Assembly (NCBI RefSeq): GCF_029873635.1
Contig: NC_080419.1
Coordinates: 72,590,597-72,654,596, forward strand
Length of the DNA stretch: 64,000 bases
Reading direction: 5' to 3'
Source of the DNA: Malania oleifera
Lineage: Eukaryota; Streptophyta; Magnoliopsida; Santalales; Ximeniaceae
Shown one piece after another: positions 24,000 through 36,349 of this stretch. Made by a program: the position numbers and the translations under genes. Numbering within the stretch: position 1 is the stretch's first letter; the number at the start of each line of letters is the position of its first letter. The notes below the pieces were generated by a model. The model made no database searches and was not told the DNA's origin. It saw only the letters and a program-made list of their open reading frames with translations.

Positions 24000-25345
24000 T
24001 AACAGCAGAGCACATAAGAAATACCAGCAGGAATTAAACACGAGGAATCATAAGAATGGTGAACATCAGAAGCGCAACGGAATCGCAAGCACTGCCGCTT
24101 CGGTTATGCTTCATTAACTCGATGATCGGGGAGCACTGCTGCTTCGTGGGGGTTTGGAATTGCAATTGGAGGAAGCTAGAAACAACATCTCTCTCTCTCT
24201 CTGCTACTCGCCAAACCCCCCCAGTCAAATCTCTCCTCCTCTCTGGATTTTGGCCAAAACCCTAATATGCTCCGCCAATTCCTCTTCCGTTCAAATTTGA
24301 AATGACGCGCACCTCTCAGCGTCTCTGTTTCTCTTCTGCTCTCTTTGCAACTACAATCTGCATGGAAGCAATTAATATTAGGACATCATCGATCGCATTC
24401 CGAAATGCCGCGTTGCAAAGTGCTGACCTGGCCACGACCACATGGCTCTTTTTGTCACTTAATAATGCAACTGAACTAATTAAGAAAACGTAGCATTCCT
24501 TAATAGAAACTATTATTGGCTGTGGCTCCTATCCTCCACGGGCAGTAGAGGACCATCATCCTCCGCAGCCCTCACTTCTCTCGGAATTGTCTTTTCGAAA
24601 AAATGAACGGCTGAGATTGAAATAATTTTCTTTTTCTCTTCAAATGACAAAATGATGTCCTTTGCTCTGAATAACATAATTTGGTTTTAACCAATTTAAT
24701 TGATCGGTCAGTTAAGTTTGATTAATTTGTAGTTTGATAATGGGAAAAATGTAATTCGGTTAACCGAATTATCCGAATTTTAATTAATTAATAATTAAAT
24801 CTAAATTATTAAATTATATGATTTTAGGCTAAAGTTCTAAACTTTCAATGTTCCATTCAGTCATTCCCATTTCGGCATACAAATTTTACATTCATATATT
24901 TTTTTTTATACTCAATTTTAATTTTATTCAGTTAAATCCGGTTAACCAAATTACTTGATAATTCGGTTTGGTCCGATACAGTTTGGTTAAAAAGCTCAAT
25001 TTGGTCGGTTCGGTAATGGGGTGGGGTTAACCGAAAAAATTTCTACTGGATTCCTAACTCCGCCACTGACATTTCTACTGGAGCAGATTTGTTGTGTGAG
25101 CGACGTAGGCATCACTCTTGGGAAAAGGTATATTTCCTCTAAATCTTCAATTTCTTCTTAAATTTTCTGTTAAATCGATGATCAGACACCACTAAGGGGT
25201 CCTAGTCGTGATCGTTGTCATTTTGATGTGAGTAAATTTTCAATTGAGATATTCTAGGCCTCACTCCAAAGCGAGATTGAGATTTGAGAAATTTGGTAAA
25301 TCGGTTATATTTGAGGGTATAACCATTTATTTGAAATTTATATAT
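24000..25345. other. Intergenic region upstream of the zinc-finger gene
   Basis: 24000-24300 is probably the promoter/5' leader of the minus-strand zinc-finger gene. From about 24680 to 25050 it is AT-rich with repeated palindromic GGTTAACC pieces (GTAATTCGGTTAACCGAATT near 24751, CCGGTTAACCAAATT near 24939, GGTTAACCG near 25026). Such pieces suggest a small non-autonomous transposon, but no ends are defined. No gene is seen. Confidence 0.4.
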
Positions 25346-25350
25346 ACGTG

Positions 25351-27521
25351 TGTTAACTTTAGTGCAATCCCAAGAGGGGGGGTGAATTGGATATTTAAAA
25401 TTTATCACCTAAGTTAAACCAGATAAACAGTATTACTTAACCTAGGGTTTGTTTATGCAAATGTAAACTTAATCATTTACAATATAACATACACGTACAG
25501 TAAGTAAATTGCAGAAATGTAAGTGAACACACACGATATGTTATCGAAGTTCGGCCAACAGTACCTACATCCCTGCCTCTAACTCGCAAGCCAGATGATT
25601 CCACCAATAGCTCACTTAAGGGTGGAGCGGCACCGTTTACAACCAGATCAAATTAACACAGGGCTAACCTCAACCTTAACCAGGTCAATTAGCGGGGCTG
25701 ACCTCAACCTACACTCCTTAACAGGAAGATGCACCTAACTTTCCTAACCGGGTCTAAGCCAATCCGGGACTATTTCAGGGCTAGTCTCCCTCTTCAGGCC
25801 CGTGCCTGGAAATACAACATATGTGTATAAAATTTATACACGAAAATATGCTTCTAGAAAAGCAAATGTGTGATCCAATACAACTCAATCAATAAAGCAA
25901 GCACTAATGATATGCAGATATGCTCAGTGCTCTAATGTGTGCTAAACACTCAATCAAGTATGATAATCAATCAAGATCTAGAGTGTGTATCTAAGCAAGA
26001 TTTGAAACACAATATTCGAATATCACAAAATCAGATCAGGGTTTCAAATATGCTAAGCAAGATAAATCAAACAAACTCAATACGATATTTCAATGTCTAA
26101 AGCACAATGGAGTTGTTTGAAAGATTAGCTTTTCACAAAAGGATTTTTGCACACAAAATCTAGGTTTAGGTATCTTGCAACAACAATGCAAGAACCACAA
26201 CCTTCAAAGTCTTTCCACACAAGATTTATCATATGAAATCCGTGGAAGAACTTTAGGCCATACTCTCAAATAAGATTAATCAAACTTTATACCAAAAGAG
26301 AGTATTAGCTAGAGAGATTACACACTATAGCCTTATAGAAATACTCACAATGCTTAGAGAAATAAAGATTGAAGAGTATGTGAGTGTTTGCAAGAAGTTT
26401 TTGGCTAATGTAGGGTTTTGAGAGTTGAGAGAGTTTTGTCCTAATCAAGTTTGCTAATCCTTGCTAATAATGATAAATGAATGGGTATATATAGGCAAGG
26501 AGGTATTTTTGACCGTTGGGGACCTATTAGGCATTATTAAGAAAGTTTTAAATCATTTTAAAATAATTAATCCTGTTTAAAATATGTTTAACAGCGGTAA
26601 AAATAGGAGCAACCCGAGAGGTCCGGTCGACCAGAAATGGTTCGGTCGACCAGGACTCAAATGGCTCGGTCGACCAGGAAACTTTTGAACTGAAAGGCTC
26701 GGTCGACCGGAATAGGCGATTTTTCAAATTAGCGCGGTTCGGTAGACCAGACCATTGGGGTAGCTCCCGAGGACCCACGGTCGACCAGGTAGTTGTAGTA
26801 CAAAAGCTCTCGGTCGACCAAATGGTCAATTGTTGACCCATGAGGGTTTCGGTTGACTAGGGCCTTTTGAACTACAAGTTTCGGTCGACCGAGTGATCAA
26901 CCTTTGACCCAAAGGAGCTTCGGTTGACCAGGGCCTTTTGAAATACCTTTGCTGGTCGACCCAGTGGTCAAACTTTGACCTAGGATGTCTCGGTCGACCA
27001 AGCCAAAATGAACTGGCTTGGCTGGTCGACTGAAAGTGCATCGTGTGTGCATTTCAGTCCCATCTTGACACAATCAAACCCTATTTTAGTACCTAACAAA
27101 TATATGTGAAAGTGTGAGTCTCCTAGGGGCACTTGGGGTCTAATTTTAAGACACCGAAAAAGTCCGGTGTCGGTCGACCGAAGGGAAAACCCTAAGGTCT
27201 TTCTATGGTCCGTGTAGGTACCTAATGTCCAACTAAGGTCGATTTAAGCATACCTACCTATCATGCATGATGCAAATTATTACAAGCCATATGAATGTAC
27301 AGTCCATAATAAAATTACATCCTAGAATGAAGAAACTAAATAATAAATACAAATGCATCATAAGATTCTTCATTCATCGGCACGAACACCGCACGCCATC
27401 ATGATAAGTCTTTTAGTCCTGAAGCGCGCACAAGGTGAACCTGCATGCAGTTCTCAATACAACCATTAGTACCAAGAGTATTTGTCATTATCAAAACAGG
27501 GTGTGACCAATCAGGTCAACA
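25351..27521 (-). mobile_element. Solo LTR, second (inverted) copy of the 11084-13796 family
   Basis: 2171 bp. Read on plus it begins TGTTAACTTTAGTGC and ends GGTCAACA; the minus-strand reading starts TGTTGACC like the other copy. Perfect 5-bp target duplication ACGTG at 25346-25350 and 27522-27526. TATA box on the minus strand at 26495-26486, GGTCGACC array at about 26620-27185. No internal element sequence flanks it. It lacks the RTE piece found in the first copy. Confidence 0.92.
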
Positions 27522-27526
27522 ACGTG

Positions 27527-28354
27527 TATATGTTTCAGTATGAGTTTAAAATGCCAACCATTTAAATTATGTTTTTCCGAGCTTAGGGTTGTTTATTAGA
27601 TACGTATATGCGAAAATAAACTAATGAAAGTGGAAAATATTTTCAAGATAATTATGTAAGAAATGAAAGGTATTTTCTGTATATAAACGTTAAATGTTGG
27701 TTGACTTATTTTACAAGCAATGTATGAATTTTATTACTAAATTGTGTGGCATGAGTAAATGTAAGTTGTATGCAAATATATGTTAAATGTATGAGATGCA
27801 AGTTAAGTAAGTAAAGTTTTAAGAATGAAATATGATATGAATCATGCTGCTTGTGTATGTTAATACAACCATGTAAACAGTTGAAAGATGTTGGGTAAAA
27901 CAATTGAAAAATGCTGGATAAAACAGTTGAAAGATGCTGGGTATGTAATGAAATGAAATGAAAATGGAAATGAATTAAACGAAAATGAAATGTGAAACGT
28001 GAACAATGTAAAATGGGAAAGAGTCACTCAAAGTGAAATGAAATGAAATGTTAAAGTTATGAACATGAACATATGTGAATGGTTGAATAATGACAGAAAG
28101 AACAATGTATTATGGTACTAGAAGTATCTATGCTAATAGAACATGTTACGATTGGGTAGGGCATATTCTTCGGTTGAGGGCTTGCTGAGAAAGGCGAGTG
28201 CGCTAGTAACTTTAGATATGGCATTAGCTACATAACGTACTAGGGCAAAGGGAGCCTATTTGTATGGGCGGATAGATTTTCCTATCCTTGGGGCCTTTGC
28301 TGGTAACTGTGTGAGTACAAGATCAATCTAATACTTGAGGGCTTACTGAGTAAT
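27527..28354 (+). repeat. Decayed LTR remnant, AT-rich
   Basis: About 28150-28280 matches by eye the reverse complement of 61980-62090 in the LTR at the window end (GAGGGCTTGCTGAGAAAGGCG versus GAGGGCTTACTGAGAAAAGTG). The rest is low-complexity GAAATGAAATG-rich sequence. No coding signal. It joins Athila-like coding sequence at about 28355. Confidence 0.45.
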
Positions 28355-28788
28355 GCATTTGAGAATGACTCTTCTGAGCAGCCTAATGTTTTTTATGAGA
28401 CAATTCCTTTGTCTAGAGAGTTGAAAAAATTAGAGGGGCAATTCACAGAGATAGATGGCTCCCCTCAGTTATTAGATGTAGGTTACATGAGTAGTTGGTG
28501 TAAGCCAACTTTTGAAGCTCTTGACTTACCGAAAGTCATGAAGTCATCGGAAGAAGAAGTCCCTACACTCGATTTGAAGCCACTACCTAAGGACTTGAAG
28601 TATGTTTTTATAGGCCCAAATAAGGGCACATTCCTGGTGGTCATTTCTTCTCATCTTACTTCGAAGCAGGAAACTGAATTATTGTAGGTATCAAGACACC
28701 ATTGATGAGTAATCAGCAACTATCATAGACATCAAGGGTATTGACCCTTCAATCTATACCCATAACATTTTTCTAGAAGGAGACACGA
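28355..28788 (+). pseudogene. Athila/Tat-like Gypsy pol, region just before reverse transcriptase
   Basis: An open stretch 28409-28687 reads SRELKKLEGQFTEIDG, LDLKPLPKDLKYVFIG and VVISSHLTSKQETELL, the conserved lead-in to Athila/Tat RT (LELKPLP..LKYA.LG...VIIS..L). It continues with stops to ...EGDT, where the solo LTR interrupts the frame at 28789. The rest of pol resumes at 30899. Confidence 0.8.
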
Positions 28789-29132
28789 TGTAACGACCTG
28801 CTAATTAACTAAGTTTTATATATATATATATATACACTATAACATTTATAATACTTTGATACCAAACTGGATTAAACCCAACCATCAACCTAAGTAGCGA
28901 GAAGTGGAATTCAAATGAACATAACCATATATAATTATATACAATATCAGAGTGCTAAAATGTTTCCCAAAATATACATATACGACTGTTTCCCAAAATA
29001 CCTTCAACTGGTTAGGGCTATACAAAAATACTCCCAAAAATACTTACTCTACTGTTAGTGCAATACTGAGGCCCCTCTATCTGCGAGCCTGATCTGCTCG
29101 CCTACTTGGATCACCTGAAAAATGTTAAAGTA

Positions 29133-29252
29133 ATGGGATGAGCCAATGCTCAGTAAGACAAAATATGCTATTTCTAGTGTGTGCCAAATGAGATGGGATG
29201 AGCCAATGCTCAGTAAGACAAAATATGCTATTGCTAGTGTGTGGCAAATGAG
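29133..29252. repeat. 60-bp tandem duplication inside the solo LTR
   Basis: Two adjacent 60-bp units starting ATGGGATGAGCCAATGCTC, differing at two positions. The segment contains the CAGTAAGACAAAATATGCT...GTGTGGCAAATGAG block conserved once in the other LTRs. Confidence 0.9.
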
Positions 29253-30453
29253 TTACAATACTATGAAAATCTATTACTATATAATCATGTATCACTAAAT
29301 CTGTAAATACAATACCAGTAGTATAACCATCACCTTTTTCCTAGTGTTTAACATATTTGTACTTTAGGTTTCTACTCAAAATACTTCTAATATATATATA
29401 AGTATATTTCCTATCTCTGTAAATCTGTATATACATAATAATAATAATTGAAAACTTCCCTGTGGATAACTGTGTGTTATGATTTAACTTCTCATGACAG
29501 GGTTGTGCGGCCCGTAGGCGGGATCTATCCTGGCTGGCCGACTAGGATAAATCACTATACTCCATCAGTATGATCAGCCCTCCTCAACCCATATCTGATC
29601 GGGAGCCTATCCACTCGTGGGCTGTATACGATCGACCTTTATACCACGTATTATTTGAATAGGTGGTTGCACTCTATACTGTATATAACTACGGTACCAT
29701 GCTCTGTAAATTATATAGTCCAACAGGGTCTGATACTATATAATATATCTCTATAAACAACTATATGTTTTACCATGATTCTGTAATAACTGTATCAATC
29801 ATGACGCTATAAAAAATTGTATCTATATCAACCGTGTTTTTGTAATTAACTGTAAATCTGTATGTTATGGTACTGTAAAACTGTATAATCATGGTATTTC
29901 AGTAACTGCTGTAAAATATATTCATTATCTGTATATTCTGAAAAACATAACACTGAAAAATACTGTAGAACATGCTTCTGTACTATATCTATATTCTCAA
30001 GCCACACAGTAATTTTAAAACATATTATACCTAATTGATAAACTGTATAAATTTCTACTGTGAATAATAATCTGGTAAAATATACATTTCATACTGAAAA
30101 TCATTCTAAAACTTCCTAGCATATCATATTTCTCTTACCTGATTTTTGCTAAAATCCCCCTATTGTAGTGGGTCCTATACCCGCAAGGTTCTCCACTCAA
30201 CACCCTGAAAATTATAAATCCCAGAACAAAACATCATTATTTCTATGTCTACTACATTTCCTACAGCTGCTACTAAACCAAATTTTGTTTAAAAGACCTT
30301 ACCCTGAATTTGGGATGAAATCCAACTTCATCCCATCGACGATTCGCTCCAACAGACTTGGAGAGAACTTTCCCAAGAGCGTTGTGGTGGCCTCAGATCT
30401 TTGATTAGGCGAACAACGAGGCCGAAATCGAAAAGAGATGGAGGTGGTGCCGT

Positions 30454-30457
<4 letters not shown>

Positions 30458-30517
<60 letters not shown>
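30458..30517. repeat. Compound (GA)n(GT)n microsatellite
   Basis: About 16 GA units followed by about 13 GT units, just downstream of the LTR transcription start when read on the minus strand. Other LTRs of the group have shorter GA runs at the same place (near 2284 and 8990). Confidence 0.95.
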
Positions 30518-30518
<1 letters not shown>

Positions 30519-30898
30519 TTCAGTGGATTTTTCTGTGAGAAAACCGAGTTAAACACTATTTATAGTGCGGGATTCATCGACGAGCCACGTCACCTCATCG
30601 ACGAATCCTGTAAAAAGTTTGCTGACAAACCTGCACCCCCATTGACAAATTTCAGACTTCCAAAAATCCACTCTCGGTATCTTCTCGTCGACGAAACTTG
30701 TCTTCGTCGATGAGGCCCTATGTTATCCTCGTCGATGAATGCCCTGTGTTCATCAACGAGGCCGTCAGAAAATCCATGGATTATTATACCCCAAAGTGCA
30801 ATGTCGTCGACGAACGCTGTCGGCTTCCTCATTCTGTTACTGTTTCCATTTCCCTTCCTCTTTATTATTTAAATACCATTATTCTTCGAGTCACTACA

Positions 30899-33491
30899 CA
30901 CAAGACTAGTTTGTGATGCACAACAGATATTAAATCCCACCATGAAGAAGGTGGTGAAAAAAGAGGTGCTGAAATTGTTAGCTACAGACATCATTTATCC
31001 TATCTCCGATAGCAAGTGGGTAAGCCCAACACAGGTAGTTCTAAAAAAATATCTGGTTTAACTGTTATTGAAAATGCTAGTGGGAGTTGATCCCATCTAG
31101 GAAGGTAACGGGTTGGAGAATGTGTATCAATTATTGTAAGCTGAATTTGGTTAGCCGAAAAGATCATTTCCTGTTACTTTTCCTAGATTAGATACTCGGG
31201 AAGGTATCTGGTAATGCTTTTAATTGTTTTCATGATGGTTTTTCTAGATACTATCAAATTACCATAACACCAGAGGATCATGAGAAGACCACCTTCACTT
31301 GTCCATTTGGTACTTATGTTTTTCGTAGAATTCCATTCGGTTTATGCAATGCACCTACTACTTTCCAGCGTTGTATGATGAGCATTTTTTTGACATGTTA
31401 GATGATATGTGTGAAGTTTTTATGAATGATTTTTCTATGTTTGGTAAATCTTTTGATGTTTGTTTGAAAATTTTAACTGCTATTTTTAAAAGATGTGAAG
31501 AGAAGAATTTGTTGTTGAATTGCGAAAAAAATGTCATTTTATGGTCAGTAGTGGTTTGGTACTTGGTTATCTAGTTTCTGAGCGCAGTATAGAGGTCAAC
31601 AAAGTCAAGATAGAGCTAATTTTCCAGTTGCCTATCGTTAGGACAATGAGGGATATCCAGTCTTTTCTTGTCCATGCTGGCTTTTATAGGCGTTTCATTC
31701 AAGGTTTTAGTAGTATTTCTAAACCATTGTTTGCTTTATTGCAAAATGATAATGATTTCTTATGGACTGATGAGTGCCAACATGCCTTTGAGACCCTAAA
31801 GAAACACTTGACAGTTGCACCTATTATGCAACCTCCTTGATTCGACTTGCCTTTTGAAATCATGACTGATGCTAGTGATTTCGCTCTTGGTGCTGTTCTT
31901 GGTCAAAGAGTTGATAACAAACCTTCTGTTATTTATTATGCAAGTTATACTTTAAATGATGTTTAGAAAAATTATACCACCACCGAAAAGGAGTTGTTAG
32001 TTGTAGTGTTTGCTTTAGATAAATTTCATTATTATGTTATTGGGTCACCTATTATTATTTTTACTAACCACTCTGCTTTGAAGTATTTTCTGGCAAAGAA
32101 GGATGCTAAGCCCAGATTTACCCAATGGATTCTCCTTCTTTAAGAGTTTGACATTACCATTCGAGACAAAAAGAGAGTTGAAAATATTGTAGCTGATCAT
32201 TTTTCTAGTTTGCAGCTGCCTGATGTATCTTTGTCTCTTCCTCCCTTTAATAATAATTTTTATGATGAGCATCTTATTGTAGTGTCACACGCTCCTTGGT
32301 TTGCGAATATTGTAAATTACCTTGTCATCGATCGAATGCCAAAGCACTGGGCCACTCAGTACAAGCGTAAGTTTCTTGCAAAGGTACAACACTATTATTT
32401 TGACAATCCTTATTTTTTTTAAATATTGTGTGATCATTTGGTGCGTCAATGTGTGCTTGATGATGAGTTTACCTCTATGATGCATTTTTGCCATAGTGGA
32501 ACGTGTGGAGGCCACTTTGCCACAAAAAAAAAATTTTCAAAAATTTTTCAAAATGGACTCTACTGGCCTACTATGTAAAGAATGCAATGCATTTTTCCCC
32601 TATTTTAACTCTTGAAATCTTTGATTGTTCGGGAATTGATTTTATGGGACCCTTCCCGAACTCCTTTGGGAATTCCTACATTTTAGTTGCTATAAATTAT
32701 GTGTCAAAATGGGGGAAAGTCATACCTTGTAGGATAAATGATCATAAGGTTGTCATTCGATTTCTTAAAGACTTATTTGCATGTTTGGCATGCTCAAAGC
32801 GATCATTACTAATGGAGGGTTGCATTTTTGCAATAAAACTTTTGAAAAACTCATGCAAAAATATGGAGTGACCCACAAGGTCTCTACTCCACATCACCCT
32901 CAAACCAATGGTCAAGCTGAGTTGGCCAATAGAGAGATCAAGATCATACATGAGAAGACAGTCCGTCCTAATTGAAAGGATTGGTTAGAAAAATTGGTTG
33001 ATGCACTTTGGGCCTATAGAACTGCATTCAAGACTAATTTAGGGATGTCTCCTTACAGGTTAGTTTATGGTAAGACTTGTCATTTACCTGTTGAAATTCA
33101 GCATCGTACTTTATAGGCTATAAAACAGATTAACTTTTCACTAAATGATGCCAAAGGTTTAAGAAAGTTGCAGATGTGTGAGCTTGAAGAATCCAGGAGG
33201 AAAGTCTACGACAATGCCCGCTTAGCAAAAGAGCGGATGAAGTTGCTACATGACAAGAAAATTAAAGACAAACAACTTTTCCTTTATCAGCAAGTGCTTC
33301 TCTATAATTCCATACTGCATATTTTTCCTGGGAAACTGAAGTCTCGATGGGGTGGCACGTACATCATTAAAGAGGTACATTCTCATGGCGTGGTAAACAT
33401 TATAGATCCAAAGAATGGCAATAGTTTCACAGTCAATGGACAATGTCTTAAGCTATTTATAACTCCCTTTAATCCAAGTGAAGAGGTTTAG
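30899..33491 (+). pseudogene. Athila/Tat-like Gypsy pol: reverse transcriptase, RNase H, integrase (broken)
   Basis: Order of motifs on plus: ILNPTMKKVVKKEVLKLL, IIYPISDSKWVSP (RT start); YQITITPEDHEKTTFTCPFG-like region near 31250; catalytic segment CEVFMNDFSMFGKSFD (31410-31450), where the usual MDDF is MNDF; VHAGFYRRFIQGFSSISKPL (31670-31720); RNase H with VIYYASYTL and YTTTEKELLVVVFALDKF (31920-32020); DAKPRFTQWILLL; integrase with [20 protein letters not shown] (32620-32680), [19 protein letters not shown] (32880-32935) and [20 protein letters not shown]; and PGKLKSRWGGTYIIKEVHSH near the end. Many stops and shifts. Plant-lineage retrotransposon remnant. Confidence 0.88.
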
Positions 33492-34770
33492 CTTCTGTAA
33501 GACCCCAAGGAAGTCCACTGATATTTCTCTTTTATTGTCTTTCTTTTTCTTTTTCTTTTATTTATTATTATTTGCATCTCTCTTTTCTTTTTCTATTGCA
33601 TTTGTTGGTTATGATTTTCTGTTATTTTTCTATTGGTTTGCTTCCCCCTGAGGGCATCTTTTCTATTTCCCTTATGCTTTCACATTGAGGACAATGTTTC
33701 TATTTAGTTGGGGGGGAGAGAGAGAATTTTTATGTGCAATTGTGTGCTGTCATCTGATGAGTTTTAATGTGATATTTGTATGTGATGCTTGCATGTTAGT
33801 TTGGTCTACATTTTGGAAGTACTGGTATTGAGCTCAAAACATGCTAAATTCCCTATTTGTGAATGTTACATGCTAATTTTTTTTTTTTTTTCTTTTTGAG
33901 GACATGGAACATGTAGGATGTATGGCAAATCAAAGTTTAAATCAAAAGAAAACTTTATCCATTTCACTTAGTTTCAACCAAAGGAAGGATATTGAAAGTT
34001 TTTCTAAAAACACACAACACAGGTCAGAATACTTAGAAAGACTACCTTAAATCGTTTTTAATTAATGTATACTTCAATTGTTTGGGACTTTAATGAACGA
34101 TATCCTAATGGATTAGGAAAAAAAAAAAGAAAAAAAAAAGTTTGAAGCAAATGAAAACGAGAAACAAGTCAGGGATCAATTGCAAAAAGAAAAGAAGAAA
34201 AAGAGAGAAAAGAACAAAAAAGAATTAAAAAGAGGGAAACAATTGTGTGTTGGAAAGGGCTACTTATTACCAGGGTCCTAACTAAATAAGAAAGTGTGTG
34301 CTTTTTAAAGTATAATAGTGTGATAGCCACCATTGTACATTCATGTACTAGAAATGACTACCTACTACCGAGGTCCTAATTAAAAAAAAAGTGGGTGTCT
34401 TTTAAAGTGTAATTGTGTGAAAGCCGCCACTCCAATGGTTTTGAATTAGAGTAATACCATGCAGTTGTCTCCGATTAATTGTTGTGATTAAAACCGTTAA
34501 TGTCTATTAGTAGTTAATCTTGGAATTCTAGTCTTATTTTATGCACGCAAGCTTTGTTACATTTCATTACCTTGGTTGATTTACTAAATGGTGTATAAAT
34601 CTCTCAAATGATACTTAGTTCGGATTAATCTGTTTAATGTATTCCTAAACTCATTAAGCATATTTCATGGCATGTGATTTTCAAAAGTATTGGAATTATG
34701 GTTGCTCCTCCCCTGGTATGAATGCATTCACGTTGTTTGCTAGAAACTAACAAAATGTTAGTTGGGGGGG
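33492..34770 (+). other. 3' non-coding region of the Athila-like element with polypurine tracts
   Basis: After pol comes CCCCCTGAGGGCATCTT and CACATTGAGGACAATGTTTC, then AGTTGGGGGGGAGAGAG (about 33710), motifs that follow pol in Athila/Tat elements. A second G-run, GTTAGTTGGGGGGG at 34757-34770, is the polypurine tract next to the LTR. An imperfect tandem duplication (period about 98 bp) starts near 34258 and 34356. No env-like frame is seen. Confidence 0.65.
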
Positions 34771-35395
34771 TGTGATTACGTGTCAAAGTTGCGTAATTAG
34801 GTGTTTAAAATCATGAATTAAAGATTACAATTTCACTTAAATGTCCAATTATGTCCAATATTTGAATATTGAGTTCAAATTATAATGTTTGAATTTTTAC
34901 TCTATTTTTATCTATAAATTGATGAGTAATCGTGTTTTATTATTGCAGGTGATTTCCACAAATTAAAGTTGAAATCAAAATGCATGCGAAGAAGGAACTT
35001 GAAGAAGTAAAGCTCAAAAAATTGTGAAAGCAATTAAGAGGACAAGAATTAAAAGTGCCAAGTAATTTCCAAAAATTAAAAGAGAGACAAAAATAAATTA
35101 AAGATGCAAAAGAGTATGCATAAAAGAATGATACCATGGATTTCAAAGGGAGCCATGAGTTGGAAATAAATTGGAGAAGGCCATGCATGAAATTAAAGAG
35201 AACCGAATACAAAGACACAAGGAAGAGTTTTCTTTGCAGACTTCTTTAAGTATAACCCTTCTTCAACTTAAGTTGATTGTAATCACTCTCTAATCAACAT
35301 CTTAATTCTTATCAACCTCTTTATTTATATTAACCAACAAAAGATGATGCTGCTTATACAATCCTTCAACAACACTTGCTCCCTACTACTAAAGA
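34771..35395 (+). mobile_element. 3' LTR (partial) of the Athila-like element
   Basis: Begins TGTGATTACGTG immediately after the polypurine tract and runs through AT-rich sequence with a TTATTGCAGGTGATTTCC segment. The far end could not be found; a T-run at 35401 or truncation may mark it. No matching 5' LTR is in the window. Confidence 0.55.
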
Positions 35396-35401
35396 GTGTT
35401 T

Positions 35402-35435
<34 letters not shown>

Positions 35436-36200
35436 GGGATGCACCGGGTTTCTTGGGCTTTTTATATAAAGGTTATTCATCATGTGTGGAAAGCTACAAA
35501 TGCATTTCTATTTGAGAAAACCCTTATTCATGTGAATTTTATAGTCCACAATATCCTATTTGATGTCAATGTCGACAATATTTTGTGTGAAGAGGGTATC
35601 GTAACTACGTGCTTTTGTGTTAGTAATATTGATACTAAATATCTTTAAACATGCATTTGATTTCATCAATGTTTCCATAATTTTAAAATAATACTTTTAG
35701 TGTCCAATATTCTTTTGTTACTTCCTAGCGCATTTGAGTGACACTCCTCCAGTTAGTTTTTAATATTTTTAGTCATATAATGATATATTGTAATATGATT
35801 TTATTTAATAAATATGATAATTTCAAGAGAGAAGCATTACAACCTTGAGTTCATATTGGGAAAAAAAAAAAAAAAAGATAAATTATTGGCATTATCATTG
35901 AAAAAAAGTCATATATTGGGAAATTTTCAAAATTGAAAAGAACAAAGAATATACTTTTTATGTATTGTATTAGTATTATAATTTAATATTTATCATTTGT
36001 AGTATATTTAAATATAATATATATTTTTAGTTAGCACATCATATTGATATTGTGCCAAATATGTTATATTTTATTCTTATATTTATGTCATGATATAATA
36101 GTAGGGGGACTTGCCTATATTCGTATTTTGCCTATTCTTATAATGGTAATCATAACATCAAAGCGGCGTCGTATTAATCTTCTTCACCAAAGAGTTCAAT
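35396..36200. other. AT-rich intergenic sequence upstream of the PPR gene
   Basis: A T-run of about 30 at 35403-35434, then AT-rich sequence without coding signal. The last part is presumably the promoter and 5' leader of the pentatricopeptide gene. Confidence 0.5.
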
Positions 36201-36349
36201 TCCATGGAGCCGGCCAGGCGGGGACTTCGGATCTCTCCTTCAACTCATCATCATCCCACCTCTGGTTTTGGATTTGACAACCCAACCTGGCTCTTCTTCA
36301 CCAGAAGAAGGCGATACACCTCTTGCTCAAATGCTCCGACCAGCTTGCC

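Larger units (their letters stand above)
28789..30898 (-). mobile_element. Solo LTR of Tekay/Del-like Gypsy, inserted in Athila-like pol
   Basis: 2110 bp; plus-orientation ends TGTAACGACC and GAGTCACTACA. Flanks CACGA (28784-28788) and CACAA (30899-30903) differ by one transition, a good 5-bp target duplication. Minus-strand TATA at 30566-30557 (CTATAAATAG) and TCGTCGACGA-like array at about 30573-30815. Contains the conserved GGGTTGTGCGGCCCGTAGG block near 29500. Athila pol continues on both sides. Confidence 0.88.

Noticed and set aside
24690-25050. GGTTAACC-rich AT region as a defined transposon
   Set aside because: Palindromic pieces are clear but no ends or flanking duplication were found; left as an annotated intergenic region.
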